This document shows, in pieces, positions 43,433 through 53,115 of a stretch of DNA of 64,000 nucleotides (within the stretch, counting starts at the first letter, position 1; each line of letters starts with the position of its first letter). The notes under the pieces are model-generated. The model did no database searches. It saw nothing but the letters and a program-made list of their open reading frames with translations, and had not been told where the DNA came from. A program made the position numbers and the translations under genes. The stretch comes from Conchocele bisecta (taxonomy: Eukaryota; Mollusca; Bivalvia; Lucinida; Thyasiridae), in the NCBI GenBank assembly GCA_029237695.1, contig CM055278.1, positions 71,229,188-71,293,187 of the forward strand, written 5' to 3'.

Positions 43433-43965
43433 AGTGTGATTGCTTGTATCAGCACAGCTCACAATATTCAAGTAACATTACGAGATTAGCGCAGGCGGTG
43501 GTGTGTAAATGAAGGGAACGACCCGGAAAACTGGCTGAAACACGGAATACATTGCTCAAAATAGTACTAGTCAGCCATGGTGTTTCTAGATCTCTGTTTA
43601 CTTTCAAATATTGCTATCTGACAACTTTACTTTTACGCGAGAGCCATTGTGCTATATGTCTAGACGTATGCCTGCCATCACGCAACCATTTAATAGATAC
43701 TGTTGTGTCTACATTTGCCATTCATACCTGAGTAAGACATATTTTGTTTTGACTTTATATTAGTACACACCCGCCTGCGTTAATCTTACCCAGCTCATCA
43801 AGGTTTATAAACATATATTGGCAATACAAAGTCGCAATCAAGCAATTTGAATGTATGGGTACAGCTCAGGCTCAGCCATTCAAGCTGCTTGCTTTTTTTT
43901 TTTATAATATTCATGTATTTTGAAATAAAGACATTGACACATATTGGCAAAATTAGCGCAAGTGG
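43433..43965. other. No recognised gene
   Basis: Intronic or intergenic sequence with no coding frame or repeat copy recognised. A T-run lies at 43892-43901. Confidence 0.45.
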
Positions 43966-44172
43966 TAGAGCATCATGCTGGTACTATACAGTTTGATCAT
44001 GTCCAGCCGTGTGCAAACGTTTGCTGTGGCCCGAGGGCGAGGGAACTGTTTGAACCCAATGCCACGTTTGCTGTGGCCCGAGGGAACTGTTTGAAACCAA
44101 AGCCGCGGTTTCAAACAGTTCCCGAGGGCCACAGCAAACGTTTGCACACGACTGGACATGATCAAACGTTAT
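43966..44172. repeat. Foldback with GTTTGCTGTGGCCCGAGGG arms
   Basis: GTTTGATCATGTCCAGCCGT-GTGCAAACG faces CGTTTGCACACGACTGGACATG. The left arm has GTTTGCTGTGGCCCGAGGG twice, a local duplication absent from the right arm. Open frames on both strands follow from symmetry. Confidence 0.8.
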
Positions 44173-44452
44173 TGTTACATTTCCAACAAAAAACTGATGT
44201 AACTTGAGCATTATATTCAGTATTTTCAGTACTTTTATGAATCGTCCCATTCACGTCGATAATTTTCGGTATTCATATTCCGGGGCGCGTCATGAACGTC
44301 ATGAACGTCACTTCCGCGTAGTGACGTCATGAAGGCACTTTGTCTACGCCGGCCCCGGATATGAGCATTGCCTAAAGCCATACGCAAACAGCACGCGCTA
44401 TATGTTTGCACATATGTGTAAACAACGGAAACCACGTAACAATAACTATTAA

Positions 44453-44788
44453 ACGGGCATACTAAACGGGCAAAAATACTATAACAAATAAATCATGTTT
44501 TCATCAGGACGCTGTGTAAAGTGGTTTAATTGAAGATATGTGATGATACTAGGACTGCTGGGTTGTTGCTATTTTCACCCATATACGTACATACATACAG
44601 GATTTCCTATCTTGTTTCGTTCAACAAGAACATATGACACTTATGTAGTACCGATATCGGTGATAATTGAAACAACCCAGCAGTCCTAGTATCGCCATAT
44701 ATCTTCAATCAAACCACTTTGCACAGGGCCATGATGAAAACATTTTTATATTTTATATTATTTTTATAAAAAATTCTGATATGCCCCT
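44453..44788. mobile_element. TTAA-flanked palindromic MITE
   Basis: ACGGGCATA at the left and TATGCCCCT at the right, flanked by TTAA at 44449-44452 and 44789-44792. Inner arms ATGTTTTCATCAGGACGC and AAGTGGTTTAATTGAAGATA have inverted partners at 44681-44742. GGACTGCTGGGTTGTTGC pairs with CAACCCAGCAGTCC. Confidence 0.8.
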
Positions 44789-44934
44789 TTAAACGTTGTT
44801 TATACATTTCTGTTAGCAAACCCAGGCTACTCCGTTTTCTCACCAACATTTATGGATGAACAGTTACATTTTTGTGACTGACTGGACTGCTGGAGTTCAT
44901 GCCATTCGTGACCAGTATAGCCCCTGAATCGCGG

Positions 44935-45091
44935 GCACACCCATGCAGTCTAATAACGACCTCTAATGTTTGTTAGGGGCATGACATCATAATCATTGAC
45001 TGAATTGCGAACAGTGCAGGCCCTGATCAGCCTGCGTATCGATCAGACTGCGCGGATGCGCAGGCTGATCTGGGACTACACTGGTCGCAAA
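44935..45091. repeat. Palindrome-bearing dispersed element, copy
   Basis: GGGCACACCCATGCAGTC, TTGTTAGGGGCATGACATC, then the ~85 bp palindrome 45007-45091 (GCGAACAGTGCAGGCCCTGA to CTACACTGGTCGCAAA), which has gained an internal GATCAG duplication. Confidence 0.75.
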
Positions 45092-45143
45092 TACATTAAA
45101 ACCAAATTTCCACAATAACAGCTACATATTTGACGACAGCTCT

Positions 45144-45643
45144 NNNNNNNNNNNNNNNNNNNNNNNNNNNNNNNNNNNNNNNNNNNNNNNNNNNNNNNNN
45201 NNNNNNNNNNNNNNNNNNNNNNNNNNNNNNNNNNNNNNNNNNNNNNNNNNNNNNNNNNNNNNNNNNNNNNNNNNNNNNNNNNNNNNNNNNNNNNNNNNNN
45301 NNNNNNNNNNNNNNNNNNNNNNNNNNNNNNNNNNNNNNNNNNNNNNNNNNNNNNNNNNNNNNNNNNNNNNNNNNNNNNNNNNNNNNNNNNNNNNNNNNNN
45401 NNNNNNNNNNNNNNNNNNNNNNNNNNNNNNNNNNNNNNNNNNNNNNNNNNNNNNNNNNNNNNNNNNNNNNNNNNNNNNNNNNNNNNNNNNNNNNNNNNNN
45501 NNNNNNNNNNNNNNNNNNNNNNNNNNNNNNNNNNNNNNNNNNNNNNNNNNNNNNNNNNNNNNNNNNNNNNNNNNNNNNNNNNNNNNNNNNNNNNNNNNNN
45601 NNNNNNNNNNNNNNNNNNNNNNNNNNNNNNNNNNNNNNNNNNN
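45144..45643. other. Assembly gap
   Basis: Exactly 500 N; the round length suggests a placeholder of unknown true size. It lies downstream of the first exon at 42002-42478 and could hide its next exons. Confidence 1.
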
Positions 45644-46539
45644 ATTGGTTATAATCAATTTGCGATTTAGACTGGTGCTAGGTGAGTTATTGGTTCTCAC
45701 AGGTGATTTCACAGCGATGTGCTACGGCCATGAAATTTTTTCATTTTTTCCCACCCGCCCACCGTAGCCCCATGATTTGAGTATTATGTTAAATATAGAT
45801 TAGTCTATATTTTTGATTGATGGTAATTGTTTGTTCCATCTTGTTATTGTACTCTTTATAGGTACTTCTGTGATGCATGATCAAGATTGTACGGTAGGAG
45901 AAGTTCCTTATTTATTTAGTCAATGACTTGATAGTAGGCGGATGGAGAAATTTTATTTCTCATTATTTTGTTATGCCTATGGTAATTGTTCAGTACTTGT
46001 GTTTGTAATTCCAGCTGTTATATTTACATCGCTTGTCTGAAATCTATTACTCATTACACCTTAATTTAAGGGAACCTGTTTCTTGTCATATTTTCAATTC
46101 CATATTGACGTTAACGGTAATTAACATGTATTTTCATTTGTCCGATAAACTGATTGTCCGGATAATTGGTATGACCCCTGTATGCTGAATTAAATTCCGC
46201 ATAGCAGCAGTTTCGAACAAACAATTAGTGGAAGTAATAACTTAAATGTATTACCTTTCTACTTGTGTATCAGTCAGGTGTCTGTCGTTGGGAATATCTG
46301 GGTAAAGGCTTGTAGTATTCTGCAATCGCGAACTTGAACTATTTTCAGCTCCCGCTTGCTTGTTGACGAGCACTGGGAACCAGTACAACTTCACGCCAAA
46401 CGCAGGGAATCAGTCGCACAGTCGAAATAAACCGTGATTTTGACGTCCTCTTTAGAGCATTTTTTATAAATGTAAATATTCTTTTAATTATTATTGTGCG
46501 TGTTTAGGAAATATAAGTGAATTTAAACATCTTGGCAAC
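45644..46539. other. No recognised gene
   Basis: AT-rich, apparently single-copy. No coding exon or repeat copy recognised. Confidence 0.5.
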
Positions 46540-46544
46540 ATTAT

Positions 46545-46800
46545 CAGGCGCGGATCCAGGATTTCGGGTTGGCAAAACTTGACTATATTATGGAACGCGC
46601 TAGGGGGGTCCGGGGGCATTCCCCCCCCGGAAATTTTTTGAAATCTACATAGCATTTCCTGCGTTCTGGCGCATTTTGGAGAAAAAAAAACCAATAAACA
46701 ATAAATTCACAACGCGAACGTACGTAGAAACGTGCCTTGTAACTTGTAAAAAATCTTTACTCGGCGAATTTTAGGCCCCCCCCCCCTGAATCCGCCCTTG
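46545..46800. mobile_element. CAKGSGCGGATYCAG MITE with 5-bp TSD (ATTAT)
   Basis: Starts CAGGCGCGGATCCAG, ends TGAATCCGCCCTTG. ATTAT flanks at 46540-46544 and 46801-46805. The interior contains CTGCGTTCTGGCGCATTTTG and CACAACGCGAACGTACG in the order of the other copies, reversed relative to 18711-19009. Confidence 0.9.
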
Positions 46801-46805
46801 ATTAT

Positions 46806-47660
46806 AAGTGTGCAAAATAACGCGAGAAAGTCAGCACTATTTCGTGCGGATACACGGTTTTGACCTCCGTTTTGTAGCGAATTCCGTTCAAAACGGCCCC
46901 TGTATTATGGAAGGTAATATCCGCCATAATGCTATGTGACTTGTTACTTGCGTGCTGATGACATTACAACTTATATTCATGTTATTTCATTCGTCATTTG
47001 TATTTGTCTTTCTTAGATGTCCATTTTGCTGATTGCTGGGGGTATACTGGAGTCAGGTTGTCCATCCGTCCGTGCGTCCGTAAACTTAACATCAGAGAAA
47101 TATTGTTATAACTTCTATTTCCTTTAATGTAATAAATACAAATGACGAATGAAATAACATGAATATAAGTTGTTATGTCATCAGCACGCAAGCATAAAAT
47201 CTGCTTGTAATAATTGTATTTGTCTTTCTTACATGTCCATTCTGCTGAGTTCTTTGATAATTCGTCTTATTTACATTGTAATTATTGATACGTCCTAATT
47301 CGTGTCCCTGTTTTATTGCACTAAGCATTTGCAATAGAAAGTAAGAACAAAGCACTTAGCACTTTGAATAAGGCCGAAAGCAGTAAGGACAAAGCCGCAG
47401 GAAGTTAGCATCACGCTATACAGTCCGAAAGCGTAAAGCCGCAAGCAGAAAGCATCATGCTACAAGCAGAATGATGCAAGCAATATATGGGTTAGTATAG
47501 TGCGTCATTATGACGTCAGATGGCACTGCTGTCCGCTCAAGTAATTCTCCCTCTAATAAATTATAGTCCGACATCTGATTGGCTGTTCAAGTCACACCTC
47601 CAATGCCGATGTTGATGTAAGATTTCATCCACAAATTATCACAGTATAGGTTAGAAGACA
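46806..47660. repeat. Mixed low-copy repeats, no gene
   Basis: GGAAGGTAATATCCGCCATAA near 46908 also occurs near 34290. 47039-47130 is a copy of the CCGTCC-headed repeat. 47335-47480 has irregular AAAGC-AGAAAGC units. No coding exon seen. Confidence 0.45.
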
Positions 47661-48445
47661 CCGTGCAACTATAGTTTTACTATATATACTGTAACCGAAT
47701 ATCCCATCCAATAAGGCCAGTCTCTCCTACTTTCACTATTCGTATGGATGTTGTGGGACCTACTTGTACATGACCTGTAGCCGGTCTGTACTGGTTCGGC
47801 ATGAATTAAACAATAGGTTCACTTATTCCTAAGAAAGAAAAATCCAACCTCGTCATGTCCCCCAATATTGTTTCCATTTTGTATTCGCCACGGAAACTCT
47901 GTTTACATCACATGACCAACACCCCCACATGTACCTCAAGTGAAAGTAATAGATCAAGATTTGCAAGCCAAGTGTGTCAGTGACCTCAAAACACCCGCAC
48001 GATTTTGTTCATACTGGACTACTATTACCCCCTTGACGATTTCGCACCATTATTTATTCTCTAATCTATATTAACTAAATTGCATACGTATGTATGGTGT
48101 TTGATTTACTAATGTGTTTTATACATACATGTATCCTCATAATTAAATTACATATGTACGTAATTGAAAACAATCACATTGTCATAGTAAGTTACACATA
48201 TGGTAACTTACACAGGTTGACTGTCAAACTGGCCCGTTACCGATGCAAACCAATAACCATCAGGGATCAGACTAAGGTGGCCCTCCACCATTGATTTTCC
48301 CTAAAACACTTACCCGTTGGCATACATTTTGCTATTCTCAGCTACTTTCATTTTTCTTATGGATGTTGTGGGACCTATTTTCCAATAACCTGCACTTATT
48401 CTGCTCTGGATCTTGAATAATTAAAATATATATTTAATTATTGTT

Positions 48446-48956
48446 GAAGCTGGGTCCCATCTAGTAGGTACATTTTTTTCTTTATGGAAATTAAATAAGT
48501 GTATAATTGCAACTAGTCCACCACTTTTAAAAATTACGAGTGCCAGCTACACAGATATAATTATTTAGTAATCTTTAATGTACTCACTGCATAGAGACTC
48601 GCGGTGGTATCAAGCTAGTTACATATGCAAATGACGCAGTATTTTTAAATTATTTATATAAACTAAATGCTGAATAAATATTTGTATCGACATATCATAA
48701 AGTATGATATTGCACATCAACAAATAAATAAATGGAATAAAGAGTTGCTTCCGTTATCATTTTAAGGAAACACGGTTATCGCCCCTGATATCAAACTGGC
48801 ATTTCGCGTTTGATATAAAAAGTATAATAATGTCAATTAGTACGTCTAGTAATGGTAAATCAATGTTCATTTTGCCAGAAAAAATGTCAGATTGAAAGAA
48901 TAAAGAAAAACATGTCTCCCTATATTATAACCTGGCATGTAGCACTCTAGGTTTAA
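48446..48956 (+). mobile_element. TTAA-type MITE, copy C
   Basis: GAGACTCGCGGTGGTATC, ATATGCAAATGACGCAG, CACGGTTATCGCCCCTGAT and CTATATTATAACCTGGC in the order of copy A. The right end CACTCTAGGT runs into TTAA at 48953-48956. Left end partly decayed. Confidence 0.7.
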
Positions 48957-49082
48957 GGTTAGAGAAATTTACACTAGTTCCAGCATATGTGAAGCATTTA
49001 AAAGAAAACACTGAGCCTGATGGTCACGAGATGTAAACAGAGTTTCCGTGGCCAAATAATGTAAACAATATTGGGGGACATG

Positions 49083-49363
49083 CATGGGCGGATTCAGTGT
49101 GTGTGGGGGGGGGGGCGGACCCGGCGCGCGCTAAATTCGCCGAGTAAATATTGTTTACAAGTTACAAGGCATGTTTCTACGTTCGCGTTGTGAATTTATT
49201 GTTTATTGGGTGGGTGGGGGTGCAACCAAAAAATAAACGCGGGGCAGCAGCAGCAGCAGCAGCAGCAGCATCATCTGACAGCAGCCACAACAACCTGAAC
49301 TACAATCCTACGCTCGTTCGATAATATAGTCAAGTATTGTAAAAAACAGTTATGCCCGCCCCC

Positions 49364-49408
<45 letters not shown>

Positions 49409-49432
49409 CTCTAAATCCTGGATCCGCGCCTG
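49083..49432. mobile_element. CAKGSGCGGATYCAG MITE with 5-bp TSD (ACATG)
   Basis: Starts CATGGGCGGATTCAG, ends CTGGATCCGCGCCTG. ACATG flanks at 49078-49082 and 49433-49437. The opposite arm of the host inverted repeat (near 47852) preserves the uninterrupted site with a single ACATG. The interior has gained a CAG microsatellite (49244-49270) and a 40-base C-run (49366-49405). Confidence 0.95.
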
Positions 49433-49543
49433 ACATGACGAGGTTGGTCCAACAACATCCAAACGAATACTGAAAGTAGGAAAGACTGGCTAGGATTCGG
49501 TTAAATTATACAGTAAAACTATTTGGTGTATTTTAACATAAAC

Positions 49544-49630
49544 ATGGCGCAACAGAAAAGGCGGCATCAATCTACATCAACACCGTTAGGGACATGGAAC
49601 CAATTTAGAGAGCAACGCATTGTAGGACAG
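49544..49630 (+). CDS. Candidate first coding exon, unrecognised
   Basis: ATG in a favourable context (AACATGGC) opens 29 codons (MAQQKRRHQS, GTWNQFREQRIVGQ) ending exactly at GGACAG/GTACCA. The basic, Trp-containing start recalls N-termini of Mutator-like transposase genes, whose end lies 2.3 kb downstream on the same strand, but the connection is inferred. Short, so chance is possible. Confidence 0.35.
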
Positions 49631-49889
49631 GTACCAGCATATTAAATACTTTTAGGGAGAACTATTTTAAGTTTTAGCAGCGCACCTGGCGTCATAATGG
49701 TTGTTCCCAAATTACTGTTGCAATTATTGTTGTCAAGGGGCGTGGCTTAGCGAACTAACAAAAGCGCATAGCCAAACAGCGATGCAATAATCAATAATGG
49801 AACTCCGGATGTCACTACCAGTGAAGCATCAAGCTACTTAGAATGTAATCAACACAAACGCATTGAAACAGTACGAATGAATAAAGCAT

Positions 49890-50062
49890 CAATCCACATA
49901 CATAGAAATGTAATAAGACGGATAGAACTTAGAATGTCATCAGCCAGCAAGCATCAAGCCACATATAATTGTAATAAGACGGATATAACTTAGAATGTCA
50001 TCAGCCAGCAAGCATCAAGTCAACTATAATTGTAATAAGACGGATAGAACTTAAAATGTCAT
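49890..50062 (-). repeat. ~65-bp tandem repeat, three units
   Basis: TGTAATAAGACGGATAGAAC followed by TTAGAATGTCATCAGCCAG-CAAGC, units about 65-70 bp apart. The reverse of the unit occurs once at 34320-34375 and in part at 46930-46985. Confidence 0.8.
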
Positions 50063-50074
50063 GTCAAGATGGTG

Positions 50075-50215
50075 TATGGACGAGTCGGACCATGAACTGG
50101 TCGGACCATGCCAAGTCGGACCACATTTTTCATGTCGGCCCACGAATAGAAGTCAAGTCGGCCCACGAACAGAAGTCAAGTCGGCCCACGTAGCTATGGT
50201 CAAGTCGGACCACCA
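50075..50215 (+). repeat. CAAGTCGGCCCACG minisatellite
   Basis: Seven phrases of GTCGGACCA or GTCGGCCCA, the best being two copies of CAAGTCGGCCCACGAAYAG spaced 24-25 bp. Confidence 0.85.
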
Positions 50216-51900
50216 TATGGCATAAACACACATATATAACTGTATATTAAACATATAGCGTTTGGGGGTAATTTCACTCACCGCCTGTAAAAGCATACAC
50301 ATTGGAATCACACATTGAGTTACAATGTCTTCTCACCAACTTGTCAACACCCGTTTACCATTTCGTTTTTCTGACAGGAAAGGAAACATGTTAGCGGGGT
50401 CAAAAATCATCACGTCACAACAGACGCAGAGCCGCATCACACTTCATTTACATGTATCCTGCCACACAAAATAATCCATTCCAAACTGCAGATCTTGGCT
50501 GTGTATTAGCATTAATACGTACACCACAGCGCAGTGCACCCGAACCTGCCTCAAAGCACCTGCAACAAAAATATATGCATTGTTCTCCAGACTATTTGTT
50601 GAGGGTACCGACCCGGAAGCAGTCTATTTGTGTACTGAGGTCTGTCAGAATGGGGCAAATGTGAAGAAAAAAACAAGAAATATAAGTTCAGACATATCAA
50701 GTAGCCATGCAGTTTGCAATGAGAACCAATTGGCTTTTATGAAATCTGCCACTCTGTGACTAAAATGTGCACACACGAATCACATGATGTAAATCCCGCA
50801 TTCTCATGTTCCGAGGGCACGGCCGAGGCAATGCTACGTCTGTTTGTAAAAAGTCCATATCTCATGCAGTTTTTGACATTTTGTAATGAAATAAAAAGGA
50901 CTGGACAGGCATTTGATGGTACTATTGTGCAGAATGTGAAATATTAATACAGGCCTTTAAAAACAATGGAACATTTCCGAAAATTAAATAAATTATTAAA
51001 TTTTAAATTAAAATTTCAAATGTCGGAACCAAATGCGAGCACTTTTGTTCAGACATTTTGTCCATATGGTGGCAATATTGAACTAACAAGTACCAAATGT
51101 TACATGTGTCACATATTCAATCATCTAGGACAGCAGAGAATGAAGCTATGGCGACGTATAACAACACTATGGATATTCATGTTATGATTTTTCCTGCATT
51201 GTCGGGTCACCAGTCACATTGTCTGCATGCATGACCAACATTAGCTATTTGCCAATCTGCCTTATGTACCCAGTGTTAACCCTAAATAGGTAAACACAAA
51301 ATCTAATATGGCGTACATGCAATTTTTTATACTTTCTATGCTGATTTAACTGGATGTTCGGCATGTTTGTCCGCAGATATACCACCAAGACTAGACTAAC
51401 ACCCAAAACATTAGCAGTGGTGTGTGACAACACAGGCAAGTGCAGTTGCTAATCTGACCTGTGTGGCATGCAGCAATACTTGCCTTCAGATATAGGCTAT
51501 TGTATGTGTATTGCAGACTACAAACACAGCTTGCCAATGCAGGGGAGATAATCACTGCAGGTGAAGTGTATTACTATTGCAGGAGTTGATGTGCATGTTT
51601 CAGATGTTGTGCCCAGCATAGACCAGATTGCTGCACAGGTGTGCAGTCTGATCTGGGTCTACACTGCTGGGTACAGACAGGTCTACACTATTGGGTACAC
51701 ACAACATTCTGGCACTTGATATGTCTGCATAGCAAACACTGTAGACCCTGATCAGGCTGCAAGGAGCTAATGGAAATGTCAAATGACGATTTGACGAAGG
51801 TAATTTAAGTACCTGCATGATACCCCGGATCATAGATAGGGCGACGACCACTCCAAATGTGCTCCGGACTCCGTCGTTTGCGCTGGCGGTGAAACCGACA
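50216..51900 (+). other. Unassigned region with short open frames
   Basis: Open frames at 50452-50664, 50756-50947 and 50966-51187 have protein-like stretches (ADLGCVLALIRTP; HDVNPAFSCSEGTAEAMLRL), yet no splice sites or family could be fixed. They sit between the possible first exon at 49544 and the transposase end at 51909. A dispersed palindrome relic covers 51606-51760. Confidence 0.3.
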
Positions 51901-51908
51901 ACTGGTGA

Positions 51909-52470
51909 GCACGTTCGAAGTTCCTGGGCCCAAATCAGCTGCCACCACTGCAAATGAATGAAAGTGACAGTCAGCTGATGAGAGATATACTTAAAATGAG
52001 GCTGAGCGAACAGGCATTCAAAATGACATACGGCTACACAACGCAGAATAATGAAGCATTCAACCGATCATTTGGAGTAAACCGGCAGAAAAATGTAAAC
52101 TATTCCCGGAATTTCACAACGAGGGTATCATCAACAATACTGAAATATAACTGGCATTGCAGACTCTATACGACAAAAGCGGAGTCGCATGTCGGGAGGG
52201 CAAGACTTCTCTGCACGTGCAAACACTGCATTCAACTGTCTGAGCACCGAGTACAACTTTCACAGAGACTATAGTAAGCGGCCGGAGGTTATTCGAAGGC
52301 GTCATCTGAAAAGAGGCTACGTGGAGAAGGCACATTTCCAGTACAAGCAAGATGGGAGGATCTCGGACTACAGGAAAGGACAACTAGACGATGTGGACCA
52401 CAGTTACTCCAAAGGACAGAAGTTGCCACAGGACCAGGATCAAGTGCCGTCAACATCAGGAGATGCCTAG
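51909..52470 (+). pseudogene. Mutator-like transposase C-terminus, frameshifted
   Basis: The first segment (51909 to about 52147) contains RLSEQAFKMTYGYTTQNNEAF and KNVNYSRNF. The second, in another frame, runs to TAG near 52470 with SARANTAFNCL, FHRDYSKRPEVIRRRHLKR and ISDYRKGQLDD. The order (a TQ-NEA-NR segment, a KNV-x-SRN segment, a YR-Y-K-RRR segment, a DYRKGQ end) is what I recall for the C-terminal part of invertebrate Mutator-like transposases. One base is missing or extra near 52147. The catalytic part is not visible, so this is a fragment. Confidence 0.65.
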
Positions 52471-52924
52471 GGGATCCCATGACTACGAGACGGGGTATTC
52501 CTTGCTGCATGGCTGACAGTATTATCTGCATTGTACTTAGTACTAAGATGGAGACACTGTCAGTCAGGTCGCGGGGTATTTGTTTGTGAGGTAGTGGCTG
52601 TGTGGTTTTAACAAACATCGTCAGTCATTATCAGCAGACGATTACCCATATCCAAATCCCTGCAAATGGGATCCACAAACTGAAGATAACATTGAATGTG
52701 AGTAACAAAGAGGGCATTATGGAATTTGCAACCGGCCAGTGTAGACCCAGATGAGCTTGCGTGTTTCGACGACCAGAGTAGATTAATCGAAATTTCACGC
52801 TCGGTATGCACTGGTTGCAAACTCAATAAGGTACCTTTTCTACAATTGCATGTACACGGTCGCTGCATGTTGTCTGTTTTTAACATGTTAATTAATTATC
52901 TACTTACTACAACATCAAATTAAC

Positions 52925-53102
52925 CAGGCAGTCTGTGGACATTTTTCTTATGCCACGCGCCCGTCTCAGGGTCACAGTATGAAAATACACCATAGCGACC
53001 CTTCTTCCATAATGGACCTGTCCATAGCTGGCAGGTACAATTTTCGGCAACGAAACTGTTCACAGCAATTTTTTCATTCACTCCTAAACAAAAGGCATCC
53101 AT
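52925..53102 (-). CDS. HNH/His-Me finger nuclease-like exon
   Basis: On the minus strand ATG at 53102 (context ATCAAGATGG) opens a frame with CTCQLWTGPLWKKGRYGVF, YCDPETGAW and VHRL, then a possible donor CCTG/GTTAAT. A C-x-LWTG-p followed by a YG segment and a HR-L is the pattern I know from zinc-binding-loop His-Me endonuclease-like proteins abundant in bivalves. The catalytic second half (an SHLCHN-like segment) is not seen in the window. An acceptor at 53115 (TTTCCAG) could instead extend the exon. Confidence 0.45.
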
Positions 53103-53115
53103 CTTGATGATATAG

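Larger units (their letters stand above)
47661..49516. mobile_element. Large inverted repeat (~1.85 kb) with nested insertions
   Basis: The left arm (TATAGTTTTACTATATATAC, CAGTCTCTCCTACTTTCA, CATGTCCCCCAATATTG, GGAAACTCTGTTTACATC) is mirrored by the right arm at about 48997-49516. The right arm is split by the MITE at 49083-49432. The spacer contains a TTAA-type MITE (48446-48956) and a partial third piece, TTTTCTTATGGATGTTGTGG, at 48352. Confidence 0.75.

Noticed and set aside
45122..45712. Frames of 174-196 codons
   Set aside because: They run through the 500-N gap.
51813..51947. Minus-strand exon of exactly 45 codons with acceptor and donor-like ends
   Set aside because: It overlaps the start of the transposase-like frame on the other strand, lacks a recognisable motif, and the donor (GTACTT) is weak.
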